Assembly (NCBI GenBank): GCA_964404895.1 | Contig: CAYOLV010000002.1 | Location: forward strand, 620,001 to 684,000 | Length of the DNA: 64,000 bases | From: JBGSUZ01 sp964404895 | GTDB taxonomy: Bacteria > Bacillota > Clostridia > Peptostreptococcales > Acidaminobacteraceae | Direction: 5' to 3' | Shown here: piece by piece, positions 49,801 to 58,080 of the stretch | Numbering within the stretch: position 1 is the stretch's first letter | Layout of the letters: each line of letters opens with the position of its first letter | Position numbers and translations under genes: made by a program | The notes under the pieces: model-generated | Told to the model about the DNA's origin: nothing | The model's database searches: none | What the model saw: only the letters and a program-made list of their open reading frames with translations

Positions 49801-49809
49801 TGGTACAAT
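49801..49809 (+). promoter_or_regulatory. Extended -10 promoter of the pentapeptide gene
   Basis: TGGTACAAT at 49801-49809, 39 bp before the start codon. No good -35 at the right spacing. Confidence 0.4.
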
Positions 49810-49847
49810 GGTATGGAACTCAATTACGGCTATAAGGAGAAATATCC

Positions 49848-50456
49848 ATGCTCAATTTAAAAAATACAGATAAAAAAAGCAAAAACTTTATGTATCAAAA
49901 TCTTCAACGCAGCAAATGTTTTAACACCAACTTCTCAAACTCAAACTTTGACTACGCTTGCTTTAGAGGCGCTCATATGAAAGCTTGTAACTTTGATGGC
50001 TGTACTTTTAACAGCACAGAATTTATTGGCTCCAACTTGAAGGACAGTCGATTTAAGAACGCTATTTTTGAAAATACAGTCTTCGAAGGCAGCAAACTAG
50101 AAAACGTAGACTTTAAAGGCGCGACTTTTAAAAACACCTTCTTTGTAGGGACTCAAACCGCACAAGCGCTTAATTTAGACCTTTCTAACCCAGAAATCCG
50201 ATTTTTTGATGAAATGCCTCCTTTGGATATCAGTCCTATTCTCCACAATGCAATTGAAAAGCTGATGACCAACAAATTCGTAAAAACTGCTCGGGTTTTG
50301 GATACAAAAGATAAGCAGATGAACAGCATAAGCGTCATGATTCTCTTAGAAAAATTTGGTGAAGAAACCTTGCTCCAGAAGTTGGAACAATTAGATGCTC
50401 AGATTGACAGAGACTTCCACACCCTCAGTTATTTAATCAAAATGATGGAAAAATAG
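49848..50456 (+). CDS. Pentapeptide-repeat protein
   Basis: 202 aa. Residues about 18-100 form some 16 pentapeptide repeats with the central Phe/Leu pattern (FNTNFSNSNFDYACFRGAHM ... FKNAIFENTVFEGSKLENVDF), expected to form a right-handed beta-helix. The C-terminal half is helical and not recognised. Such proteins include DNA mimics that protect gyrase, but most have no known role. RBS AAGGAG. Ended by a terminator. Confidence 0.85.
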   Translation: MLNLKNTDKKSKNFMYQNLQRSKCFNTNFSNSNFDYACFRGAHMKACNFDGCTFNSTEFIGSNLKDSRFKNAIFENTVFEGSKLENVDFKGATFKNTFFVGTQTAQALNLDLSNPEIRFFDEMPPLDISPILHNAIEKLMTNKFVKTARVLDTKDKQMNSISVMILLEKFGEETLLQKLEQLDAQIDRDFHTLSYLIKMMEK

Positions 50457-50460
50457 AGAA

Positions 50461-50496
50461 AAGCTCAGGGATTAATACTTTCCCTGAGCTTCTTTT
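50461..50496. terminator. Bidirectional terminator
   Basis: AAGCTCAGGGA (50461-50471) pairs perfectly with TCCCTGAGCTT (50481-50491), then CTTTTG; A-rich on the left. Between the pentapeptide gene and converging glycosyltransferase. Confidence 0.85.
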
Positions 50497-50523
50497 GTTT
50501 TATATACATTTCTTTTTCATTGA

Positions 50524-51402
50524 TTATAATGAAACACGTTTCTTTTGATTAATTATGTGAAGGCATTTTACTTTTTCTAAAGCAAACCTTGGGTCTTCTC
50601 CAATGCGGTCTGCCAGCTTTTGGCATTCTTCAGCATAACTCTCATTTGCTAGTTCCACTAGGTTTGGGTAATAAGCCTCTAAAAATTGAATTAGAGCCTC
50701 ATTCACCTCAAATAAAGTAAAATTGGCTAGGGTGACAGGCTTTCGCATAACGCTGTCAGGGTGAATGAAATAATGGTATTTTGGGGTATCTAAATAAACA
50801 ATTTTATTAGCTAAGTGAAACAGTCGATAAGTCGTAGCTTTATCATCGTACAGAATGCCTTCAGGGTATTTGACGGCTTCAAACAGTCTGCGCCGATACA
50901 CTTTATTGCAAGGTGAATACCGCATTTTGTCCTTTTTAAAAGTTTCAGCAATCCCTTCCTCTGGTGTATAAACATACATTTTTCTTTTAGAAGACGACTT
51001 CTCTTTTGAGGTCGACAGTTTAAGCTCCTGCCGATTTTCTATTTTTACAAACCCACAGGTTGCAATATCTGCATTTTCCTTTTCTAATGCGCCGACTAAG
51101 GCTTCATAAAAGTCAGGCTCTATCCAGTCATCGCCATCTAAAAAGCCGATGTACTCGCCTTTGGCATACTGCAACCCTCTATTTTTCGCAGCTGCAGCAC
51201 CACTATTGGGTTGAAAGGTAACTGAAATACGAGAATCCATTTCCTTAAATCTATTGCAAATTTCTAAGGATTGATCTGTCCCACCATCTACAATAATTAT
51301 GAGTTCTAAATCTCTATAAGTTTGATTCAGAACAGCTTCAATAGCATCAGCAACATAGGCTTCCATATTGTAAACCGTTATAATGACGGATAACTTAAGC
51401 AT
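50524..51402 (-). CDS. Family 2 glycosyltransferase
   Basis: 292 aa GT-A fold: start SVIITVYNMEAYVADAIEAVLNQTYRDLELIIIVDGGTD, donor-binding NRGLQYAKGEYIGFLDGDDWI with the metal-binding DGDD (about 88-92). It transfers sugar from a nucleotide donor, probably to a surface polysaccharide or lipid. RBS AAAGGAG. It is divergent from the GT4 gene, so the two may serve one glycan, though no flippase or ligase is nearby. Confidence 0.88.
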   Translation of the reverse strand: MLKLSVIITVYNMEAYVADAIEAVLNQTYRDLELIIIVDGGTDQSLEICNRFKEMDSRISVTFQPNSGAAAAKNRGLQYAKGEYIGFLDGDDWIEPDFYEALVGALEKENADIATCGFVKIENRQELKLSTSKEKSSSKRKMYVYTPEEGIAETFKKDKMRYSPCNKVYRRRLFEAVKYPEGILYDDKATTYRLFHLANKIVYLDTPKYHYFIHPDSVMRKPVTLANFTLFEVNEALIQFLEAYYPNLVELANESYAEECQKLADRIGEDPRFALEKVKCLHIINQKKRVSL

Positions 51403-51505
51403 TTTACTGCTCCTTTCTCAAAGAATAAGATGACTTCTCAGTTTTCCATTTACGATAAGGCCATAAATTGGGTAGAATAAAGACAAGACTTGGAGGTGGA
51501 CATTT

Positions 51506-52846
51506 ATGAGCCGAATTTTACATATTTTATCACAAATTCCTTCTAAAACTGGAAGCGGTATATTTTTGGACAATATGATCCATCAAGGGAACTTGGCAGG
51601 CCATGAACAAGGTCTGGTGGTCTGTTTGCCTGCAACGCTTGAATCTTTTGCCTTACCCCAAAATCTTATATATACAGAGACCATCCTCTTTGAAACTGAG
51701 GAACTTCCCTTTAAACTCCCTGGTATGAGTGATGTCATGCCCTATGAGAGCACTAAGTTTTCTGAACTGACGCCAAAGGAATGGTCATTATATACCCAAT
51801 CTCTAGAAAAAGGTATCCGCCGCGCCATTGAAATTTTTCAGCCCGATGTCATCATCAGCAATCACCTATGGGTGGCTACAGCCATAGCGGTTGACGTGGC
51901 AAAGAGTCTCCATCTGAACAGTCTCAAAATCTTTGCAGTCAGCCATGGAACAGATTTGCGACAAATGACATTAGCACCTTACATGAAAGACTTTATTTTA
52001 AAAACCTGCACCCATTTAAACGGCGTCCTCTGTCTCCACAGGCAGCAAATGAACTTAATTCACGATACTTACTTTATACCCACAGAAAAACTTTTTCTGA
52101 TTGGAAATGGCTATAACGCCAATATTTTTCATCGAAAAGAAAGAGTTTTGTCAGAAACTGTGCATTTAATTTATGCAGGGAAACTTTCTTATTCAAAAGG
52201 GGTTTTGGAGCTGATTGAGGCTGTGAACGCTTTAAATATTTTGAATGCTTCTACTTCTGTAAATACTGCTAATGCTGTAGATGTTGCAAACAATCTAACG
52301 ACTGCAAACGAGCGACATCAGTCCTTGGGCTATACCACCTTCATCCCCTTTAAAGAAATCCGTTTGGGGCTGGCTGGAAAAGGGAGCGGTGAAGAAGCCC
52401 GAGCGATTTTAGAAGCTGCGGTGGAATCTCCTTATACGGATCTACTAGGTTTTCTTGACCAACCCGCTTTAGCAGAAGTATTTTATTCCTCAGATATTTT
52501 TGTCTTGCCTTCCTTCTACGAAGGATTGCCACTGGTGGTCTTAGAAGCTCTCGCCACCGGTCTGCCTGTTGTTGTCACCGAGTTGCAGGGTTTAAAAGAT
52601 TGGATGGAAGGGCCTATTAATCAATCTGGCTTTATTACATATGTCCCTCTTCCAGAACTGGATGGAGTGGATCAATGTAAAAAAACAGCGAGAGCTCCTT
52701 TCGTCAAGGCCCTCACCGCTGCTTTAAATAGTAGTATTTTAAATTCAAGAAGTCAGTCTTATACTGCTGACTTTCCATATGCCTCTGTGGAAGCTCGTTC
52801 TTGGGAAAATGTATTTAAGTCCATTACGGGCTTAATCGGTTTGTAA
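51506..52846 (+). CDS. Family 4 glycosyltransferase
   Basis: 446 aa GT-B fold. N-terminal acceptor domain with HILSQIPSKTGSGIFLDNM and AVSHGTDLRQM. C-terminal donor domain has LIYAGKLSYSKGVLELIEAV, LLGFLDQPALAEVFYSSDIFVLPSFYEGLPLVVLEALATGLPVV with the Ex7E motif. A low-complexity insert rich in Asn/Ala/Thr (about 247-275) is unusual for the family. RBS TGGAGGTGG. The last 88 nt overlap the PHP gene on the other strand. Confidence 0.88.
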   Translation: MSRILHILSQIPSKTGSGIFLDNMIHQGNLAGHEQGLVVCLPATLESFALPQNLIYTETILFETEELPFKLPGMSDVMPYESTKFSELTPKEWSLYTQSLEKGIRRAIEIFQPDVIISNHLWVATAIAVDVAKSLHLNSLKIFAVSHGTDLRQMTLAPYMKDFILKTCTHLNGVLCLHRQQMNLIHDTYFIPTEKLFLIGNGYNANIFHRKERVLSETVHLIYAGKLSYSKGVLELIEAVNALNILNASTSVNTANAVDVANNLTTANERHQSLGYTTFIPFKEIRLGLAGKGSGEEARAILEAAVESPYTDLLGFLDQPALAEVFYSSDIFVLPSFYEGLPLVVLEALATGLPVVVTELQGLKDWMEGPINQSGFITYVPLPELDGVDQCKKTARAPFVKALTAALNSSILNSRSQSYTADFPYASVEARSWENVFKSITGLIGL

Positions 52847-53502
52847 GCAGATTGGAAAAGTTTAACCACTTGAGGATTTTCCTCGTCAAAGGCCACATAG
52901 CCTTGCGGAGTAGAAATCATAGGGTGGGTTTTCCCATATTTTACAGCTTCTATAAAATCTTGCGTATCTCGAATCACATCAGGAAAACAGGTTGCATAAT
53001 GACCTACTTTTTCTAAAACATGTGCATCGCTTGCGCCAAAAACAGGTAGATTTTGCGCCTTAGCCAGTTGGTATGCAGTCATATTATGATGGTGAGGCGT
53101 ACTGCCGTTAAAGGCTTCTACCCCAGAAAGACCCTTGACCTGCCTGATATGATTGCCCATGCCCCTGTTATTTTCTCTAAAAGGATGTGCGCTCATACAA
53201 ACGCCTCCCGCTTTTACGACCAAATCAATTAGTTGCTGTGCGTGAAGCTTCTCTTTTGGCAATTGATCCAGTCCAAAAACGGTAATATCCCCTTCGTAAG
53301 TTAAAATTTCTGCTCCAACGATAATTAAAAAATCACTGGTTTTCCCATATTCATAAGCACGAGCCATGAGGCCGTTGCTTTCGTGATCTGTTATGCAAAT
53401 CCCTTGAAGCCCTAACTCTTTTCCCCGTGTCACAATCATTTCTAGAGACAAAAAACTATCATCAGAAAAGGTTTTTTCATGCATATGCGTATCTATAATC
53501 AT
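52759..53502 (-). CDS. PHP-domain phosphoesterase
   Basis: 247 aa. PHP motifs: DTHMHEKTFSDD (start), ICITDHESNG, MSAHPFRENN, and FGASDAHVLEKVGHYATCF, giving the expected His/Asp metal ligands. Activity is probably hydrolysis of a phosphoester or nucleotide. ATG 53502 has AAGAGG upstream. The last 29 codons overlap the end of the GT4 gene, and that C-terminal tail is not part of the PHP core. Confidence 0.88.
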   Translation of the reverse strand: MIIDTHMHEKTFSDDSFLSLEMIVTRGKELGLQGICITDHESNGLMARAYEYGKTSDFLIIVGAEILTYEGDITVFGLDQLPKEKLHAQQLIDLVVKAGGVCMSAHPFRENNRGMGNHIRQVKGLSGVEAFNGSTPHHHNMTAYQLAKAQNLPVFGASDAHVLEKVGHYATCFPDVIRDTQDFIEAVKYGKTHPMISTPQGYVAFDEENPQVVKLFQSAYKPIKPVMDLNTFSQERASTEAYGKSAV

Positions 53503-53707
53503 ATTTAAGTACCTCTTATTCACAAACCCTTTGTATTCATAAAGTCACTTTCCTCTGCTGCCAAATAGATTATATAACGAAGTGACTCCAAAAAGGATTG
53601 AGTAAATTGATAGCTTTTTGATTTCCATAGAAATTGTTAATAGCCATCATTAGGTAATTATGTAATAATATAATTAAAACGTATTGATATGTTACAAGGA
53701 GGTTTAA

Positions 53708-54778
53708 ATGTACACTACAGAATTTGCACACATTAAAGGAATAACTATTCCATTTAAGCCCGCTAATCCTATCATTGGTAACTGTGCTCATGCCGATCAA
53801 ACCGTATATTTTGTCGTAGCTTCTGGCAGTTTAGAAGGTCATTTTCAGCAAATGATGGTTAAAAACCCTTCTGATCACATGGATGTTTTATCCCCTGAAA
53901 TTCAAATCAATGAAAGTGGTTGCGTAGAATCCATTTACCCGAGTTCTAAAGAAAGCCAAATTTTCCATGACGGCAGTTTAATCGAAATTCGCCCAGGCTG
54001 TGCTTATGCTTTTATGCCCCTTTCTGAAGGTGTGCTCATAAAGTACCTTATCCCTTCAAGCTTGTCCACATCCCTTTTTAACCATAAGATTGGACAAATT
54101 AATGAAGAGACCGTTTCAGATCAAGTGACTTTTGAATTGCTAAAACCAGCCAAAATAAATGAGCCTATAAAGCATGAAGCACCAATTAAAATTGAAAAAA
54201 AAGAAGCCCCAAATTCAGGACCTCTTCCTCAAAAATATTTTTACAGAGAAGACGGCACGACTCTGTTGAACATTGGCAAGTACTCGCTTGGTTTTATGCT
54301 CAGCTTGGGTCTGCTTGTCAGTTCTCATCATCTTATTTGGTTTCTTGTCTTCTTAGCTTTAACAGCTACATCTGGCTATTGGCTTGCTTTAGAAGGCCTC
54401 TTCCTTTACCGGAAAACCTATTCATTAGGCATCGAAGAGGATGGTCTCACCATTAACAATTGCGTTTATAGTGATTTAGTCATCCCCTGGTCAGAAATTA
54501 GTCGTTTCCAATTAGAAGCTCGTACTTTTAACCGTTACGGTTTAGAAAGTGAGTTAGAAATCAGAATCATCACGAATCATGCTGAAATGTTTATTCAATA
54601 CGCCAACCCAGTAGAAAGGTTCTGGCATAAGTCCCGTGTTCAAGATCCTACTGTCATTCCGCCTAAAATTTCTATTAAGCAATCCGACGTCTCTATAGAC
54701 TTAAATCTTTTACTGACTCAGCTCGAGGGGTTGCGCCAAGAAGCTTTATCTAATCCACCGGCTGACATTACACTTTAG
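53708..54778 (+). CDS. Membrane protein with cupin-like head and PH-like tail, unknown
   Basis: 356 aa. Residues 1-130 are beta-rich with a cupin-like look (GSLEGHFQQMMV, FHDGSLIEIRPGCAYAFMPL). A Lys/Pro-rich linker follows, then two TM helices (about 195-235) and a C-terminal domain (IEEDGLTINNCVYSDLVIPWSEISRFQLE) resembling bacterial PH-like domains. No family is recognised. RBS AGGAGG. It converges with rsmE, their stops overlapping by 4 nt. Confidence 0.65.
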   Translation: MYTTEFAHIKGITIPFKPANPIIGNCAHADQTVYFVVASGSLEGHFQQMMVKNPSDHMDVLSPEIQINESGCVESIYPSSKESQIFHDGSLIEIRPGCAYAFMPLSEGVLIKYLIPSSLSTSLFNHKIGQINEETVSDQVTFELLKPAKINEPIKHEAPIKIEKKEAPNSGPLPQKYFYREDGTTLLNIGKYSLGFMLSLGLLVSSHHLIWFLVFLALTATSGYWLALEGLFLYRKTYSLGIEEDGLTINNCVYSDLVIPWSEISRFQLEARTFNRYGLESELEIRIITNHAEMFIQYANPVERFWHKSRVQDPTVIPPKISIKQSDVSIDLNLLLTQLEGLRQEALSNPPADITL

Positions 54779-55527
54779 CCTAAGTCTCCAAGGGCATATT
54801 GCAGAAGGGTCACCGTAGTCAATCCTGCCGTTTCAGTTCTTAAAATTCGTGGTCCCAAAGTAATGGGTTTAGCCCCTAATTCAACAAGCTTATCCAGTTC
54901 AATTTCGTCGATGCCCCCTTCGGGACCTATTAAAATGGCAATCTTTTTAGCATTTCCAAAGTCTGTATGGAGTAAGCTTTTTAGACCGCAGCTTTTTTCC
55001 ATTTCATAAGGCACAAGAAAAAGATCGTACTCTCTTACCAAATTTTCCACAGCCTTGAATTTAATGCAGGGTCTAATATCCGCTTGTACCAAACGTTTAC
55101 TTTGTTTAGCAGCCTCGTCGGCTATTTTTTGCCAACGCTCGGTTTTCTTTATATTGTCTTTTTCATCTGAAATTTTAGCCACGCTTCGTGTCATCTGAAC
55201 TGGGATTACTGCATTGATTCCCAGTTCTACATTTTTTTGAACAATCCATTCCATCTTATCTGCTTTAGGTAGTCCTTGATACAAGTGAATTTCAATCGGG
55301 GACTCTCTCAGCTTGTCACTGGTTGCTTCTATGACAAAATAGACAGCATGGTCTTCAATCCGTTCAATTTTACAGATGAGTTCCTTTTCATGGTCTACAC
55401 ACAGTTCCACTTTTTCGCCGACGGTTGCCCTCAAAACTCTGACAAGGTGTTTCACATCGTTTTCATCGGTTAAAACTGCTTGGTTTTCAGAGAAGCAGTT
55501 TTCTTTTTTTATAAAAAATCTATGCAT
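54775..55527 (-). CDS. rsmE: 16S rRNA m3U1498 methyltransferase RsmE
   Basis: 250 aa, SPOUT fold. Start MHRFFIKKE, HLVRVLRATVGEKVELC, middle IVQKNVELGINAVIPVQMTRS, and knot motifs LIGPEGGIDEIELDKL and LGPRILRTETAGLTTV. ATG 55527 follows TTGAGGAAG; the longer frame is unsupported. It lies 53 nt after prmA, the usual pair in Firmicutes, where mtaB often follows; here mtaB is displaced or elsewhere. Confidence 0.95.
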   Translation of the reverse strand: MHRFFIKKENCFSENQAVLTDENDVKHLVRVLRATVGEKVELCVDHEKELICKIERIEDHAVYFVIEATSDKLRESPIEIHLYQGLPKADKMEWIVQKNVELGINAVIPVQMTRSVAKISDEKDNIKKTERWQKIADEAAKQSKRLVQADIRPCIKFKAVENLVREYDLFLVPYEMEKSCGLKSLLHTDFGNAKKIAILIGPEGGIDEIELDKLVELGAKPITLGPRILRTETAGLTTVTLLQYALGDLG

Positions 55528-55580
55528 GATCTTCCTCAATTCTCAGGAAATTATTATACTTACTCAATTGCGTCTTAATT

Positions 55581-56516
55581 TTATTTTAATTTGGAAACCA
55601 CTGCAGCCCACTCGCCTTTTTCAACCACTTCCACTATCTCTAAGTTGTTGGCTTTCAAAGTGGTCAAGACCTGCTCCAATTTTGTATTGATGATGCCTGA
55701 TGCAATAAATACTGATTCTTCGTGTAGAAACTGATGAATGGTTTCAGAGAGAAGACAAATAATGTCCGCAATAATATTGGCCACCACGATGTCCGCTTTG
55801 CCGTCAACCACGTCCATAAGGTTCCCATGAATGACTTCCACCTGAGACTCCACATGATTTAGTATAACGTTTTCTTTAGACGTCTCAACCGCTGCTTGAT
55901 CCAAATCCACTGCAATAACTTCTTTCGCACCCAGTTTTGCCGCTGCAATGGCCAATATGCCGCTGCCACAGCCAATATCGAATACGGTTGTGTCTGGCTT
56001 GACACGCTTGTCTAACTGTTCTATACACATGCTGGTAGTTTCATGTGTCCCTGAACCAAACGCGCCACCTGGGTCAATCTCGATGATCAGATCACTAGGT
56101 TCTGGCTCGTAGGCTTCCCAGCTCGGTTTGATGACAATGTGCTCACCAATTTTTGTAGGCTTGTAATATTTTTTCCATTCATTTGCCCAATCAGATTCAA
56201 ATATTTCCGTTGTTTCAATAGTGCCAGGTGCATAGTCAAGCCCAAAGCTGTCTAGCTCTTCAACGCGTGACTTAATAGCAGCAATCAATTCTTCCATGCC
56301 TTTGTCTTCTACATAAGTTTTGATTAGAGCGCCTTCATATTCAAAAATCATTTCTGATTTGTCGAAATAATCCCAGTCTCCTTCATAACCTTCTCCGAAA
56401 ATAGGATCATTAGGGTCTTCAACTGCTACCCCTTCACAACCTAACTCGATCAATATATTTGAAATTGCCTCAGTCGCTTCTGATGTCGTTTTAATTTTTA
56501 ATTCAAACCATGCCAT
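55581..56516 (-). CDS. prmA: Ribosomal protein L11 methyltransferase PrmA
   Basis: 311 aa. N-terminal substrate domain starts MAWFELKIKT with an AISNILIELGCEGVAVEDP motif. SAM-binding region GGAFGSGTHETTSMCIEQL, FDIGCGSGILAIAAAKLGA and a NIIADII motif. It trimethylates L11. RBS CGAGGAGG, and an extended -10 (56550-56555 region) lies just after the upstream terminator, so prmA-rsmE probably form their own unit. Confidence 0.95.
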   Translation of the reverse strand: MAWFELKIKTTSEATEAISNILIELGCEGVAVEDPNDPIFGEGYEGDWDYFDKSEMIFEYEGALIKTYVEDKGMEELIAAIKSRVEELDSFGLDYAPGTIETTEIFESDWANEWKKYYKPTKIGEHIVIKPSWEAYEPEPSDLIIEIDPGGAFGSGTHETTSMCIEQLDKRVKPDTTVFDIGCGSGILAIAAAKLGAKEVIAVDLDQAAVETSKENVILNHVESQVEVIHGNLMDVVDGKADIVVANIIADIICLLSETIHQFLHEESVFIASGIINTKLEQVLTTLKANNLEIVEVVEKGEWAAVVSKLK

Positions 56517-56549
56517 ATACTTATACCTCCTCGTTTTTAATCAAGCCTC

Positions 56550-56558
56550 ATTATATCA
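56550..56558 (-). promoter_or_regulatory. Extended -10 promoter of prmA-rsmE
   Basis: TGATATAAT on the minus strand (TATAAT at 56555-56550), about 35 bp before prmA and immediately downstream of a terminator T-tract. No good -35. Confidence 0.5.
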
Positions 56559-56593
56559 GAAAAATGACCATCGTTAAAGACGATGGTCATTTT
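56556..56593 (-). terminator. Terminator overlapping the HD gene 3' end
   Basis: AAAATGACCATCG (56561-56573) pairs perfectly with CGATGGTCATTTT (56581-56593); on the minus strand it ends TTTTTCTG. The HD gene stop codon (56576-56574) lies in the 7-nt loop. Confidence 0.85.
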
Positions 56594-57026
56594 CAGAGCT
56601 TTCAGACTGAATCACTTTTTTTATATAAGCTTCAGCCTTTTTATATTTTTCTAAACGCTTCATATCTGACTCATCAGTCCGATTGAGTCTGCTAAGATCC
56701 ATGTTATCTGCGAGATCCATCAACTTGACCTGTCTGGCAATAGGATTGGCTGCTACTCGGTCAATATACACCTGATAGTCTTCGCCATCTATCTTTGTAA
56801 TGGCTTTCACGGCTTCTATAACCGATTCAGAGAAGCCTTCTCTTCTGAGATCTTCTAGAGTGGTTTCTGTATCCTCAATGACGTCGTGAAGGATGGCACA
56901 GATTTTTGCTTCACGGGTTTTCTGCGCTAACATCACCCTCATCGGGTGCAGAATATAAGGTTCTCCGCCTCGATCTGTCTGCCCCATATGGGCATTCATA
57001 GCTATGTGAATGGCTCTTTCCAGCAT
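56574..57026 (-). CDS. HD-domain protein, RelA/SpoT hydrolase-like
   Basis: 150 aa. The metal site of small (p)ppGpp hydrolase-like HD proteins is visible: AHMGQTDRGGEPYILHPMRVML, ICAILHDVIEDTETTLEDLRREGF and RQVKLMDLADNMDLSRL. No synthetase domain, so it resembles MESH1-type or YfbR-like single-domain hydrolases. RBS GGGGAGG. It follows the PilZ gene by 74 nt and ends in a terminator. Confidence 0.87.
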   Translation of the reverse strand: MLERAIHIAMNAHMGQTDRGGEPYILHPMRVMLAQKTREAKICAILHDVIEDTETTLEDLRREGFSESVIEAVKAITKIDGEDYQVYIDRVAANPIARQVKLMDLADNMDLSRLNRTDESDMKRLEKYKKAEAYIKKVIQSESSENDHRL

Positions 57027-57100
57027 TGTCCCTTACCTCCCCGTCTCTTGTCTCTTGTTTTTTTGTGTCTTTTCTTGTTTTTCTTATCCCGTAGCTTGTA

Positions 57101-57457
57101 TCAGTTTTGACTGTAATGGCTCTGCTTTTTTACAAATTCTCGTAAGTGGCGGTACATCATATTGGGCGTCACTAAAAATTCAAGCCCATAAATGTAACCT
57201 CCTGCTATTTCTTCCACCCAACGAATTCTGCTCATTATCACATAAGCAATTTCTTCTAAATAGAAGGTATAGTGCAGGACTTTTTCAGGCTCAATATAGT
57301 CCCTAGACTTCACCAAAATACCGCCAACTGATAAATTGACCACATCAAATTTCAAAGGCTCCTCAAAAGGTTGATCTTCTCCCCGATGATCAACATATGT
57401 CCTACAACAAATGGTCATGCTCATGGGAATACGCTCATGGATGCGTTGCTCTTTCAT
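57101..57457 (-). CDS. PilZ-domain c-di-GMP effector
   Basis: 118 aa. The two c-di-GMP binding motifs are present: RIHERIPM (RxxxR) at about 5-9 and DVVNLSVGGILV ([DN]xSxxG) at about 40-47. ATG 57457 follows AGGAAGGGG; the longer frame is unsupported. No other domain, so it should act by protein contacts, for example on motility or polysaccharide synthesis. Upstream of the HD gene on the same strand. Confidence 0.88.
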   Translation of the reverse strand: MKEQRIHERIPMSMTICCRTYVDHRGEDQPFEEPLKFDVVNLSVGGILVKSRDYIEPEKVLHYTFYLEEIAYVIMSRIRWVEEIAGGYIYGLEFLVTPNMMYRHLREFVKKQSHYSQN

Positions 57458-57612
57458 CGTTGACCCCTTCCTCAATATTATCATATTCTGTATAAATCAC
57501 GATCAATCATTCCAACAATTAAAGTTTATACCAAAGATGGATATTTTTCTAGACAGATATTCGCTATAATAGAGAGAGTACCTTATCTAAACACTTTATG
57601 GAGGATTAAAAA

Positions 57613-58080
57613 ATGACTCAAAACGCATATACCGAACAAGAATGGCATTTGAAACAAGGGGTCGCCATTTTCGACGAAACTTTGGCAAATCTAGAACTTG
57701 AAGATCCTTCTGACGAAGAAGTTTTCTTAATGATTCACGGTGCTCATGCTTCTCGATACCACTTTACCAAAATAGGTCATATGGAAGATATCGCAAGAGC
57801 TGAATGGTTGGTTTCAAGAGTCTATGCTCAAGTTGGCATGGGTGACCAAGCCCTGCTTCACGCCCAGTATAGTTTTGACCTTTGTGAAGACAATAAAATT
57901 ATCGGAATGGTACACGCCAATGCCTGCGAAGCCATCGCCAGAGCAGCTCTTCTCCTTAAAGATGAAGACCTCTACGAGGGTTATTACCGAATGGCTTCTG
58001 ACGCAGCCAAAGCTATTGAAAACCCTAGAGAAAAGAGTCATTTCCTAGACGGCTTAAAAGCTTTAAAACAAGCTTATTAA
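57613..58080 (+). CDS. Small helical (TPR-like) protein, unknown
   Basis: 155 aa, soluble. Helical pairs such as ARAEWLVSRVYAQVGMGDQALLHAQYSFDLCE and IGMVHANACEAIARAALL suggest TPR-like repeats. TGGAGG before the ATG. A TATAAT box (57565-57570) precedes it. Its stop overlaps the acr3 stop by 4 nt, the genes being convergent. No function is recognised. Confidence 0.65.
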   Translation: MTQNAYTEQEWHLKQGVAIFDETLANLELEDPSDEEVFLMIHGAHASRYHFTKIGHMEDIARAEWLVSRVYAQVGMGDQALLHAQYSFDLCEDNKIIGMVHANACEAIARAALLLKDEDLYEGYYRMASDAAKAIENPREKSHFLDGLKALKQAY

